The position numbers were made by a program, and so were the translations under genes. From Candidatus Physcousia equi (lineage in GTDB: Bacteria; Bacteroidota; Bacteroidia; Bacteroidales; Bacteroidaceae), in assembly GCA_018065005.1 (NCBI GenBank), contig JAGHUD010000021.1, positions 1-64,000 on the forward strand: DNA of 64,000 nucleotides. The letters run 5' to 3'. The notes under the pieces were generated by a model. That model worked only from the letters and a program-made list of their open reading frames with translations, was not told the DNA's origin and ran no database searches. Of this stretch, positions 35,536 through 45,367 are shown in pieces (position 1 is the first letter of the stretch; each line of letters starts with the position of its first letter).

Positions 35536-37512
35536 TTATTCGTCTTCCTTGCTTACAAGGATAATCTGGTCTATACACAACGTGTTCTTATAACCTTCCT
35601 GACGTGCATTCTTGTCAGCAGATGTGCCAATTTCGAGTGTTGGGAAGCAATAGCGCAGGTTCTTGTATGAATAGGGGAATCGGAAGTTCTCGAAAAGCAG
35701 AATCTTCTCCACCTTCTTGCCATCATATTCGATGGCGTATTCAGGATTCTTTTCGGTTCCAACATTAATGAGAACTTTACCGTCAGAGCGAGGATCCTCG
35801 GGGTTGAGTGATTTAGCAGCCTCCTTTCCCTTTTCATCACCATTATTATAGTTGATGGTAGCCTTGATTCTATGCTTCACGGTGTCACCTATGATGGTGT
35901 CTCCACTTGTCAGATAGAAGTCAGGTACTACAACAAGGTAAATGTCATAAGCACCACTCATCACTTCAGACTCCTTATTTTCACCGTGCGTTCCCTTGAG
36001 TTTGAATACGGGTGAGATGGAGGCAGCATCACTTTGTGACGTATAGTATGCGAAGTTGTCTTCTGTAACACGTCCCACGGTGTCAACCCAAGCAACAGCC
36101 GTCTCATTGCTGAAGGTTCGTGTCTCAGCAAATCTTGAGAAGTCATTGCTGTTGTAGTGACTTCTGTTGCCGGCTTCGATGATTACGTTGGGCTTGTAGA
36201 GCTTGTGAGGAATATCCCAAGTGTCAGAGATGATGCCATAACCATTACTCATTCTATACTTGGTTTTGCCTTCCCACAGACTGGTCTTTCTCCAGTTCTC
36301 GTCGCTGCGCAGCGTGTCGCCAGAGTTGTTGCTGCCAAATGTGTTGAGCAAGAACTTGATGTCTTCGTCGGAAGCTGCAATCAGGTCCGTACTGTTCCAA
36401 GGAGATGAGCTGATCGTGCGCTTAGGCTGCACGTGTGCATTGAAGCAGAGGGGAGAGATGATGTCCATATCGATGTTCTGACGTACGATGCTGTCCACCT
36501 CATTTTCGGTGTAAGCTCTTTCCAATGGGAAGTACGATATCGTAGTCTTGTTGTCAGACTTGTTGTTGTCGATATAGCGTGGAGCATAATTGTAGAGCTT
36601 CTTGAGCTTCTCGTAGGCTGTTTCCCATGCAAGATCAGTGGGAACGAGCATGATGAAGTCAGAGTCCTCCGCAGCGATGTTTGCACCAAAACTTTCCATA
36701 TGGGTGAAGTTCTTGTCGCCATTTGTTGTGGTGGTGCGGTGTGTGTTGTGGAACATCAAGTTCGTGTTGGTGTATGCGCTGTCCACATAGGTAGGACGAC
36801 CATATTCGTCGGGGTTACCCTCGATACTACCTGAGATGTTGTGGTAGGTGGTATCGGTCTTGGTGACATAGTTGTGGAAACGCATCACATTATTCTTCTC
36901 TGAATTGGCAGTGCTTTTCAGATACTCGTAGATGTTGAAGTTGAACTCGATGCTGCTCTTAGTGGTGTGAAGTGTACCGTTGGTAGCAGCAATGTCCTTC
37001 TTCTCAAGTTTGATGTCGTCGATAATCAGCTTGTCGCTATCGAAGACTTTGTTCTTGCCATTCAGCATCTTTAGTATCTTCTGGCCACCATTCGTAGTCT
37101 GGTTGCGCCAGAGTGCAATGCAGTTACCCATCAACTGCTGATGGAGGGTATATGGGTCCTTCTCCACCTGATTGAGCCAGTAAGCTTTGTCCTCTTCGCT
37201 GAATGCGTCGTTCTCAGGCGCCCACACGGTGAGAATCTGTGTGCCTTGCAGAAGATCCTTGAACGTGTAAGGCTTGTTCGTCTGCTGATTGGTCAAGGGG
37301 TGTCTCTCGTCCTTGTAGTAAACAGCTTTAGCAGCCAGTTCCGCAAATGTGGAGAGATCTGGATTGGCCTCAATCTGTTCCCAAAGGGAGAGGGTGGCAG
37401 AGTTGCCTTCGGCCGCAAAGTAGTGGTCGTCCCAGGTGTCCGTGCAAGCAGGCATAGCAAGGAGTGCTGTGGCAGCGAGCATGGCTCCGATATGTTTTCT
37501 GAAAGTTTTCAT
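35536..37512 (-). CDS. FAS1 (fasciclin) lipoprotein, smaller
   Basis: This 658-residue lipoprotein starts at the ATG at 37512 (signal peptide, lipobox MPAC, Cys23). Two FAS1-type H1 motifs are visible: ILTVWAPENDAFSEED (about 92-107) and DFIMLVPTDLAWETAYEKL. The C-terminal third is beta-rich (AYDIYLVVVPDFY). It occupies the place next to SusC where other loci encode SusE/F-like surface glycan-binding proteins, which suggests a glycan-binding role; that is an inference. Confidence 0.8.
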   Translation of the reverse strand: MKTFRKHIGAMLAATALLAMPACTDTWDDHYFAAEGNSATLSLWEQIEANPDLSTFAELAAKAVYYKDERHPLTNQQTNKPYTFKDLLQGTQILTVWAPENDAFSEEDKAYWLNQVEKDPYTLHQQLMGNCIALWRNQTTNGGQKILKMLNGKNKVFDSDKLIIDDIKLEKKDIAATNGTLHTTKSSIEFNFNIYEYLKSTANSEKNNVMRFHNYVTKTDTTYHNISGSIEGNPDEYGRPTYVDSAYTNTNLMFHNTHRTTTTNGDKNFTHMESFGANIAAEDSDFIMLVPTDLAWETAYEKLKKLYNYAPRYIDNNKSDNKTTISYFPLERAYTENEVDSIVRQNIDMDIISPLCFNAHVQPKRTISSSPWNSTDLIAASDEDIKFLLNTFGSNNSGDTLRSDENWRKTSLWEGKTKYRMSNGYGIISDTWDIPHKLYKPNVIIEAGNRSHYNSNDFSRFAETRTFSNETAVAWVDTVGRVTEDNFAYYTSQSDAASISPVFKLKGTHGENKESEVMSGAYDIYLVVVPDFYLTSGDTIIGDTVKHRIKATINYNNGDEKGKEAAKSLNPEDPRSDGKVLINVGTEKNPEYAIEYDGKKVEKILLFENFRFPYSYKNLRYCFPTLEIGTSADKNARQEGYKNTLCIDQIILVSKEDE

Positions 37513-37614
37513 GTGTTGTTGATTTTGATTGTTGTTTGGGGGGATGGCGAGAACTGTAGTGGCTCTCGCCATCGCTCCATATATAATCAGTGTCGGTTAG
37601 TTGAGTTCAATGAA

Positions 37615-39792
37615 TTACCAAATGTCCTCAGGATTCTCTTCATTGTCGTACACTTCCTTAGAGCAGAGCTCGATGTAGTCCATGAAGAATTCCTTAGAGT
37701 CGTCATCGAGTACAGACTTGAATTTGATGTAGTAGGTTTCACCTGGCTTCATCTTATCGCGAACGATGATACGGCGGAAGGTCTTCTGGTTTGCACGAGC
37801 AAGGTCCGTGTTCGTACCGATAGCTACGTGATAATACTTGGGACCCTTCATGAATCCATTGGCACGCATCTGCTTGTCATTTTCTGCATTTGTCTCGTCA
37901 ATGTCTTCACCACTAACCTTGTCATCAATCCATGTGGTTTTCCACAAGTCGTTAGCGGGGCTGTTATTAGCACCGAGACGCAAGTCAAGAGGAATACCAG
38001 CCACGGGAAGCTTCTTTTTGTTCGTACCGAAGTAAACTTGGCACATACCACGCAAGCCAGAGTTGCTCTGCACGGCATAGCGAATCTCGTAGGTTCCTTC
38101 AACAGGAACTGGAGGCAAGCGGAAGACCATTTCGTAGCGTCCCGTCACGTTGAGCTCATCGCCTTGGTAGTTCTGCCATCCCTTACCATAACCAGAAAGG
38201 TAGTAGAATCTGGTACCTTCGAGGATTTCCAGATCTTCGAGATACTTATAGCTCTTGTCGATAGGCATACCTACGCAGAGGTCTCTGTTTGTTGAAGAAC
38301 GACTGTAACGAATGTTGTTGTTCATGAACTCAGGGAAGAGACCTGCTACGTCGAAACGGATGCGCTCCTTAGAGAGGTTTACGCGCGTTGCTTCGTCATA
38401 GGCAAGCACACTACTGATGGGATAGATGTAGCCGTTCACTACGTTTCTGAAGTCAGTCGTGTTGATCACTACACCTTGCTTGCCTTCTTCGCATCCCGCT
38501 TCTGAATAGTCCTGACGACGTCCGTTGCGCAAGATGGGGAAGCGGTTCAGGTAGATGGTGTTAGTGGGATCGGTCTTGCCTGATTGATAGATTTTGAGCA
38601 GTCGACGCTCACCCATCGTTGTGTAGGTTTCGCTGACGGGCACTGAGTACTCCTTCGAGCTCTGGTAGTTGTAGCCGTTTTCGGTGTAGTGAATCACAAG
38701 TTTGTCAACAGGGATTCGCATGGGGAGAATGTGGTAGGTCAGGAACTGATAGAGTGCATTGTCCGTACTCTTGTAATCGGTGTTATCCTTAGCGCCAGGA
38801 TAGAAGCCTTGTCTCACCACCCAACTGCAAACGTCAGCAGGTGTGATTTCTGCGCTGGGCTTGCCGATAGCCTTCTGCCAGAATTCATCCGTTTCTGCGA
38901 AGATGGTGTATCCAAATTTGCGGTGTTCGGGCAAGAAACCGGGTTGTCCGAATGAAGGGTGATTAGGCAGATTCACGATTTCCTCGTTGAGGTATGCCAC
39001 TTCGTAGCGCTCGTCGCGGACGGCAGACAATGTGTCGATCAAGCCGCAAGCGTAGATCATCTTGGCAGTAACGAGGAACTGCTCGTCACCGTTCTTGATC
39101 ATATCTTCGAAGATGCTACCTACTGTTTCGTTGCTGGGAGCCACAACACTGTGCACCTGATGGATGTAACCATTAATAGCAAGGATGTCGTGGTTCTTTA
39201 AGTCGATGAGTGCACCGCCGGTGATCTTTTTCGTTTCAGCGTTCTTCACACCATCGATGAACAGAGAGTCGAGTGATTCACTGCGCACGAGTGTGAGCAT
39301 GCGGTCGTTCATGTTAGGTGTAAGGAATTCCTCGCCATCATGCTCGGGGAATCCGCTTGTCTGATACGACTTACCCTGATCACCGCCATCGAGAATACTG
39401 TTGTAGACGATTACCTTCTTGATAGAGTCCTTAACATGTTCGGTTGGGAAAGCGTCCCATGACGGTCTGCTGATGATTCCCTTCTCGGTGAGCTCTTCCA
39501 AATAGTTCTGTATAGCCTTATTGGTGGGAGCAAACACTGTGAAGTTACCACGGGCGCTGACGCGCTGCAACACGGTCGACTCACTGCGGCTACTTACTGG
39601 CACTTCTGACAGCAATTTGATGTATTCCGAGTAGTCATCATGCTCTTGTAGGTAGCTAGCTACCGTATACTGAGTGAAGGTGTAGCGTGCGCTTTCGTCA
39701 ACCTTCTCCTGACAACTGCTGAATGTGAGGAGTGAGGGGACGGCAATTGCAGCCATCACTGCGTATTTCGTAATATTTTTTAGATTTTTCAT
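37615..39792 (-). CDS. FAS1 (fasciclin) lipoprotein
   Basis: This 725-residue lipoprotein has a lipobox FSSC (Cys27). At least two FAS1 units can be seen: GNFTVFAPTNKAIQNYLEEL (about 82-101), with NGYIHQVHSVVAP as the closing H2-like motif, and FGYTIFAETDEFWQKAIG. Residues about 540-700 form a beta-sandwich with a carbohydrate-binding look (GRYEMVFRLPPVPVEGTYEI). The gene follows SusD by 18 bp and is co-transcribed with the first SusC/D pair. A surface glycan-binding role is inferred from position. Confidence 0.8.
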   Translation of the reverse strand: MKNLKNITKYAVMAAIAVPSLLTFSSCQEKVDESARYTFTQYTVASYLQEHDDYSEYIKLLSEVPVSSRSESTVLQRVSARGNFTVFAPTNKAIQNYLEELTEKGIISRPSWDAFPTEHVKDSIKKVIVYNSILDGGDQGKSYQTSGFPEHDGEEFLTPNMNDRMLTLVRSESLDSLFIDGVKNAETKKITGGALIDLKNHDILAINGYIHQVHSVVAPSNETVGSIFEDMIKNGDEQFLVTAKMIYACGLIDTLSAVRDERYEVAYLNEEIVNLPNHPSFGQPGFLPEHRKFGYTIFAETDEFWQKAIGKPSAEITPADVCSWVVRQGFYPGAKDNTDYKSTDNALYQFLTYHILPMRIPVDKLVIHYTENGYNYQSSKEYSVPVSETYTTMGERRLLKIYQSGKTDPTNTIYLNRFPILRNGRRQDYSEAGCEEGKQGVVINTTDFRNVVNGYIYPISSVLAYDEATRVNLSKERIRFDVAGLFPEFMNNNIRYSRSSTNRDLCVGMPIDKSYKYLEDLEILEGTRFYYLSGYGKGWQNYQGDELNVTGRYEMVFRLPPVPVEGTYEIRYAVQSNSGLRGMCQVYFGTNKKKLPVAGIPLDLRLGANNSPANDLWKTTWIDDKVSGEDIDETNAENDKQMRANGFMKGPKYYHVAIGTNTDLARANQKTFRRIIVRDKMKPGETYYIKFKSVLDDDSKEFFMDYIELCSKEVYDNEENPEDIW

Positions 39793-39810
39793 AATGTATA
39801 TCCTCCTTGT

Positions 39811-41802
39811 TTATCTCTCGTAGGTATTCTTGTTCCAAACAGGATTCTGCTCAAGGTGTGCCACGCCGTTACCGTCAACGCTTGCCTTGATTTCCATGTA
39901 GTAGATAATGTTGTAGAGACCGTAGCGGTTCTTCATTCTGGCGATAAGCGTGGTGTAATCGCGTGGGAAGGTGTTCTTGAGGAACTTCTCCGCCATCAAC
40001 TTCATGCCATCGTAGCCGCTGTTGATGCGTCTCTCTTCAGTTGACTCGCGCACGTCCTCTCCAGAACCGTTTTCGCCACCGGCGTGACGTTCTGCATAGC
40101 GTACGAGGTCGAACCAACGCTTACCTTCTGCGATGAACTCGATCTGGCGCTCGTTGAGCACAGCGATTTCCACATCACTTGCAGCGGGAACATTTCCGAC
40201 TGTGTTTTTGCTACCATCGCTGAAGACTCTTCCGAAGTTGTCCATAACGTCTTCAGAGGGTTCCTTGAGTTCCTGCTCGTTGTAGTTGGGGCAGTACCAA
40301 CGACGGTGGTTTGCATTGAGGATTCGGATTGCTTCGTCTTTGTAAGCAGCCGTCTTGGTCAGCAGGTGGAGACAAGCCAATGCCTCAGCTTTCTGGAGCA
40401 TGACGTCAGACAGACGATAAATAATCCAGTTGTGGTAGCTGTCGTTTTCACCGGATGTAGCCACCTTGGTCTCATTTGCCAGACCTGTGTCAGGAGTGCG
40501 GAAGCTTGCGTCTCGCCACTTGAAGCAGTAAGCCTGTGAGAGGTCAGTCTTCTGTTCCGTGCCACCGATATGGCTCACCTTCTTCCATGCGTTGAACCAA
40601 TAGCGTGAATCCTGAACGGTGATGCCTGCAGCCTGCAGTGCGCTTTCGCTGACAGCGAGGTGCACACTTTCGTTGTAGCCCCACTGTGAGGTGATGACGC
40701 CGTTGGTGCGTGAGTCGCTCTTGTTGAACTGAAGTTCGAAGATGCTTTCGTTGCTGTTTCCTAGTGTGAAGATGTTGTAGTAAGCACTGAGGTCAACGCC
40801 GCCGCTTTTGAAGTTGGCGAAATCGTTCTTGTACATTTCAACATTATCCAGACCATAGGAGATGGTGTTGGCACGGTTCGTGGTGAATCCGTTCATGTGG
40901 TTCTGCTCGTAGAGCTCAGCCATACAGGTGTCGGCATAGGCAATAGCGAGTTTGTAGTCATTTTCCACAGAGTGACGGATGATCAAGCGTCCTGCCTCAT
41001 CTCTTTCAATGTTGTTGATGTTATCGGGAGTTTGGTGGTTGTTGAGGTAGACAACATCCTCCATGATACCACGTCCCTGATGCAGTGATGCACGCCAGAG
41101 ATAGAGATCAGAAAGAAGCGCGTAGATGGCAGTCTTGGTGATCATGCCCTTCGTGTCCTTGGTCTGTGAATACTGCTTGCGCGCATTCCAGCGTACAGAC
41201 TCGAGGTCTGTGATGATGGAGTCGAGCACGACAAGTTGGTTGGTAGCAGAGAAGTATTCCGTTTCAGCATCGTTGTTGATCACCTTCGTTGTGTAAGGAA
41301 TATCCTTGAATGCGCGGAGGAGATAGAAATAGTTAAGAACGCGGAGTGTCACCATTTCTGCCTTCATGTATCTCCATTCAGCCGAGGTGAACTGCTTGTC
41401 AATGTCGAGCACTTCTTGACCATGAGAGATCACCTTATTGCAGTAGTTGATGGTTGTGTAGAAACCGTCCCACTTGAAGTAAGCACTTGCCGAGTCACGG
41501 TCAATCATGCCGGTACGGATCTCATCATAGAGAATATGCGTGGCAGTCTGTCCTTCTGCGTCAGAAAGCTGATAGGTGTCTGAACGAAGGTCACCCCACA
41601 GCACCATGCTCTCCAGTGTGCCGCACATCTGCTTATAGGTAGCATAGCGTACACCCTCAAGGTCGTTCTTGTCTTCCCAGAAGTTTTGCTCAACGATTTG
41701 AGTCTGGGGGTAGATCGTAAGCCAATCTTGGCATGAGGTGCTGAGCAAAGCGGTCAGCACAGCCATAAAGCCCAATCTGAGTGTTTTGATATGTTTTTTC
41801 AT
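39811..41802 (-). CDS. SusD/RagB-family lipoprotein
   Basis: This 663-residue lipoprotein (lipobox STSC, Cys24) is the partner of the SusC encoded 14 bp upstream. Typical start of the mature protein: LTIYPQTQIVEQNFW. Helical repeats include EWRYMKAEMVTLRVLNYFYLL, and the RagB/SusD C-terminal signature reads LNERQIEFIAEGKRWFDLVRYAERH. It is of normal length for the family and ends near a region (RMKNRYGLYNIIYYMEIKA) typical of SusD C-termini. Confidence 0.92.
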   Translation of the reverse strand: MKKHIKTLRLGFMAVLTALLSTSCQDWLTIYPQTQIVEQNFWEDKNDLEGVRYATYKQMCGTLESMVLWGDLRSDTYQLSDAEGQTATHILYDEIRTGMIDRDSASAYFKWDGFYTTINYCNKVISHGQEVLDIDKQFTSAEWRYMKAEMVTLRVLNYFYLLRAFKDIPYTTKVINNDAETEYFSATNQLVVLDSIITDLESVRWNARKQYSQTKDTKGMITKTAIYALLSDLYLWRASLHQGRGIMEDVVYLNNHQTPDNINNIERDEAGRLIIRHSVENDYKLAIAYADTCMAELYEQNHMNGFTTNRANTISYGLDNVEMYKNDFANFKSGGVDLSAYYNIFTLGNSNESIFELQFNKSDSRTNGVITSQWGYNESVHLAVSESALQAAGITVQDSRYWFNAWKKVSHIGGTEQKTDLSQAYCFKWRDASFRTPDTGLANETKVATSGENDSYHNWIIYRLSDVMLQKAEALACLHLLTKTAAYKDEAIRILNANHRRWYCPNYNEQELKEPSEDVMDNFGRVFSDGSKNTVGNVPAASDVEIAVLNERQIEFIAEGKRWFDLVRYAERHAGGENGSGEDVRESTEERRINSGYDGMKLMAEKFLKNTFPRDYTTLIARMKNRYGLYNIIYYMEIKASVDGNGVAHLEQNPVWNKNTYER

Positions 41803-41816
41803 AATTGTATCAGGTT

Positions 41817-44800
41817 TTAGAATCCGATATTAAGACTACAAGTGAATGAGCGAGCAGGAGGAGTTTGGTCATTGTCGGAAGCAACACCGTACATGCCAGG
41901 GGCCTTTTCGGGGTCGATACCCGTGTACTTAGACCAAAGGAAGGGACGGTCGATATTGCCAGAGAGTGACAAGTTCTTGATGCCGAGCTTCTTCATCCAT
42001 TCTGCCTTATTGTTGAAGTTATATCTAACCTGTATGTATTGCATACGAAGGTAGTTACCTTTCTCTACGTAGCGGTCACTTGGCAACTGGTTGTAGTTAG
42101 CCGTACCGTAAGTACCATTAGTGCCGCTGCTGATGAGTGCGCGCGGAATCAAGGTGTCATCACCATTCTTGCGCCAACGCCATGTTGTAGCATAGCTTTG
42201 GTTAGAGTTTGTGGTCATCGCCTCATAGCCTGCACGTGCTTTGTTTACAATGTGGTGGCCCAAGCGGTAGTTGAATGAGATGTTCAACTCAAATCGTCCG
42301 TAATAGAAGTTCACACCGAAACCACCGAAGCACGTAGGATTCGAGTTGCCGAGGTAAACCATATCGTAGCGGTCGATGTTACCATCATGGTTGATGTCTT
42401 CGTAGATGGCATCACCACCCTGGAACTGCTTGCGCTGACCTTCGGTGTAGCAATAGTACATAGCAAGAGGATTGCCCTTGTAGTCCGTCATCATGTTTCC
42501 GTTGGAGTCGTATGCGATGGGGCAGGTAGCGTTCTCACCACGACGTGCAGCAGCAGCAGCGGTGTTAATCTTGTTGCCCCACTTGTCGTAGCCCGTACCG
42601 AAGGCGCGTGCTTCGTCAGCAGTCTTAAATGTGTTGCCGTTTGCGTCCACCTCGTTGTAGCCGTAAGCATTGAATGAGGTGTTGGTGTAACCATTGTGCT
42701 CGTAGTCGTATGCGTAGACACCCTTAGAGCGCAGACCGTAGATAGAACCAAGAGCGTTGCCAATCTGGATGCGCGAGTTCCAGCCTTCATCGGGACGATA
42801 GGTCTCGCTTCCATTGAGGTTCTCCAGGATGAGTGGGTTCATTTCATTAATCTTGTTGAAGGTCTGTGAAATGTTACCACGCAGTTTCATAGAGAACTTA
42901 CCCACCTTAGCAAACTTGCCAGTAGAGAAATTCAACTCCCATCCTTCGTTGGTCATTTCACCGCCGTTGTATGAACTGAGTGAACTGAAACCATTGGCAG
43001 AAGGAATAGACAGGTTAGGCATGATCTGGTCTGAACTAATACGGTTGTAGTAGTTGAAGTCGAAGTTGATGAGTCCATCGAGGAATCCGAGGTCAGCACC
43101 GATGTTGAGATCCTTGTTCTTTTGAGAACGGATGTTAATCAAAGAGAGGTTTTCAGGGCGAATCACAGTGTGTCCATTGTAGTAGCCCCAAGAGCTATAT
43201 CTGTTGTACTGGTTGTCGCCTGAAGAGCCGGGCGTACCCACGAGACCCCATGAGGGACGTATAGAGAACATAGACACCACTTTGCGTAAGGGCTCCATGA
43301 AGTTCTCGTCGATGATATTCCAACGAGCGCCGAATGAATAAGACGTAGCATACTTGTGGCCACGACCGTATTGGCTGCGACCATCTGTGGTGACGGTGAC
43401 GTCAAGATTGTACCTACCCTTGTATGAGTAGTGCACCATCTCGCGGAATCGTTGGCTGCGGCTGCTACCATTACTTGCACCAGCTCCGGTGAGGAGTGCC
43501 ACAACGGTGGGGTCGGTGATGCCGTTAGGCACATTCCAAAGACTTGTGTTCTGGTTTGAATTGCTTGTTGTGGTCAATTCAAACATAGCGCTCATACCCA
43601 GAGTATGGTCTTTGTTGTTAAAGTGAGGATAGAACTGCAATTGGTGACGTGTGTTGAAGGTCATCGATTTGTTTTCAGAGTTGCTAACTTCGTTGCGCTT
43701 GTTGCTACCGTTGTCGCCACCATATACCCATGCCATAGGCACGAGCTCAGCGGGAGTGAAGCCGTCCGAACTGGTGTTGAAGATGTCGATCTTTACTTCA
43801 CCGCGATAGTCCAGTCTGTGGTGATCGTTGTCAAGTCCGAGAAGCTTATAGTCGATGCTGAAGCGTGGGCTCAGGTTGTACTGCTTGCTCAGGTTGTAAG
43901 CCAGATTAGCGTTAGCCACGGGGTTACCGTTGCTGAAGCGGTCCTTCAGCTCGTAACTGGTGTAGTTGCCATCGTTGAGGTAGCCAGAGACACCTTCTGA
44001 TGTGGTGGCAGAAGAAGGTATGGGGAGCATGTTGAAGTAGTTGCCCGTGAGGTTGCCCATAGCATCGTATTCCCAGACACTCATGTTAGGCATAGCAGAG
44101 CGTGCAGCACTGATGATGTCCTTCGCGTTGCGGTGGTTGTTGGTGAAGCTCATGTTGATGTCGGTGCTGAACTTGATGCGGTCGCTGACGAAGTAGTCGA
44201 GGGCAGTAGACTCGGTAAACTGATTCATCGTTTGTCCGATTACAGAGCCCAATGATGTGTTGTATCCGGCACCGATGCGGAAGGTAGCCTTTTCACCACC
44301 ACCAGTGAGGTTGATGTAGTAGCGATGCTCCTTACCAAACTGTGTCACTTCGTCCATCCAATCCGTGTTCTTGTTGAAGTGGTTGTAGACGTATGGCATA
44401 TCCTGGTTGTAGTCCAATTCGGGGATAGCCTTCATGTTACCGGGCTGCTTGGGGTTGTAGTAGGCTTCCTTCAGCAGCATGGTGTATTCGTCACCATTGA
44501 GCATCTTGTATCCAGAGGGCTGCCAGCGACCCGTGAACTTGTAGCTGAAATTAACCTGAGTGGGACCACGCTTACCGCGGCGGAGCTTAATTTCGATAAC
44601 GCCATTACCACCCTGCACACCCCACTTAGCGGTGGCGGCAGCATCCTTAAGAACGGTGACGCTTTCGATGTCTTCAGGGTTCACGTTCAACAAAGCAGAG
44701 AACTGCTCTTCGTTGTCCAGACCGTCAAACGATGAGGGTCTGTTGCCTTCGGGAAGTTCGAAGGGGTGGTCATTTACGACGATGAGGGGGTTAGCATCAC

Positions 44801-45356
44801 CAAAAATGGTAGATGTACCACGCAGACGCATGGTAGTTCCCGAACCGAGGTTACCAGAGTTGGTCACGATGTCGAGACCGGCGATTTGTCCTTGAAGTGC
44901 TTGGTCGACAGACTCGAAAGCCAAACCTTCCATGTCGTCCATCTTGAAGTTCTGAACGGCACCGGAGAACTCTCTTTCAGGGATTTCAAGACCTGTTGTT
45001 GGTGACTTCTTCTTTTCTGTGATGACAACGTCCTTCAACATCTTGGTGTTGTCCTGAAGTGTCACTTTGAACACATTCTTGGCACCGATAGGTGAGGACC
45101 ACTCTTTGTAGCCGATATATGAGATTTTAAGAACGTTTTTGGGGTCCTTGATGGTCATTGTAAAGTTACCGTTGAAGTCGGTGACGGCTTGGCTAACGAT
45201 ACGATTGTTCTTGTCAATTTCCTTGACATTAGCGCCGACTACCACATCGATGTCGTCGCTCACCGTACCGGAGATGCGCCTTGTCTGGGCGCTGGCAGGA
45301 AGTGCAGCCATGAGGCTGACGATTCCGAGCAAAAATAATTTAAAATATCTTGTCAT
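41817..45356 (-). CDS. SusC/RagA-family TonB-dependent transporter
   Basis: This 1179-residue outer-membrane importer has a signal peptide (ALPASAQ), a carboxypeptidase-D-like N-domain (ISGTVSDDIDVVVGANVKE, the short family form), and a plug with TTMRLRGTSTIFGDANPLIVV and EDIESVTVLKDAAATAKWG, a classic SusC signature. The barrel ends in FTCSLNIGF. It forms the first of the two SusC/D pairs in the operon; the second pair is only distantly similar in sequence, so the pairs are not a recent duplication. Confidence 0.93.
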   Translation of the reverse strand: MTRYFKLFLLGIVSLMAALPASAQTRRISGTVSDDIDVVVGANVKEIDKNNRIVSQAVTDFNGNFTMTIKDPKNVLKISYIGYKEWSSPIGAKNVFKVTLQDNTKMLKDVVITEKKKSPTTGLEIPEREFSGAVQNFKMDDMEGLAFESVDQALQGQIAGLDIVTNSGNLGSGTTMRLRGTSTIFGDANPLIVVNDHPFELPEGNRPSSFDGLDNEEQFSALLNVNPEDIESVTVLKDAAATAKWGVQGGNGVIEIKLRRGKRGPTQVNFSYKFTGRWQPSGYKMLNGDEYTMLLKEAYYNPKQPGNMKAIPELDYNQDMPYVYNHFNKNTDWMDEVTQFGKEHRYYINLTGGGEKATFRIGAGYNTSLGSVIGQTMNQFTESTALDYFVSDRIKFSTDINMSFTNNHRNAKDIISAARSAMPNMSVWEYDAMGNLTGNYFNMLPIPSSATTSEGVSGYLNDGNYTSYELKDRFSNGNPVANANLAYNLSKQYNLSPRFSIDYKLLGLDNDHHRLDYRGEVKIDIFNTSSDGFTPAELVPMAWVYGGDNGSNKRNEVSNSENKSMTFNTRHQLQFYPHFNNKDHTLGMSAMFELTTTSNSNQNTSLWNVPNGITDPTVVALLTGAGASNGSSRSQRFREMVHYSYKGRYNLDVTVTTDGRSQYGRGHKYATSYSFGARWNIIDENFMEPLRKVVSMFSIRPSWGLVGTPGSSGDNQYNRYSSWGYYNGHTVIRPENLSLINIRSQKNKDLNIGADLGFLDGLINFDFNYYNRISSDQIMPNLSIPSANGFSSLSSYNGGEMTNEGWELNFSTGKFAKVGKFSMKLRGNISQTFNKINEMNPLILENLNGSETYRPDEGWNSRIQIGNALGSIYGLRSKGVYAYDYEHNGYTNTSFNAYGYNEVDANGNTFKTADEARAFGTGYDKWGNKINTAAAAARRGENATCPIAYDSNGNMMTDYKGNPLAMYYCYTEGQRKQFQGGDAIYEDINHDGNIDRYDMVYLGNSNPTCFGGFGVNFYYGRFELNISFNYRLGHHIVNKARAGYEAMTTNSNQSYATTWRWRKNGDDTLIPRALISSGTNGTYGTANYNQLPSDRYVEKGNYLRMQYIQVRYNFNNKAEWMKKLGIKNLSLSGNIDRPFLWSKYTGIDPEKAPGMYGVASDNDQTPPARSFTCSLNIGF

Positions 45357-45367
45357 GGTAGCAGGTG

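Noticed and set aside
37141-38295. 384-residue plus-strand frame opposite two FAS1 genes
   Set aside because: It crosses the boundary between two minus-strand lipoprotein genes, lacks motifs and has no promoter; it is a shadow frame.
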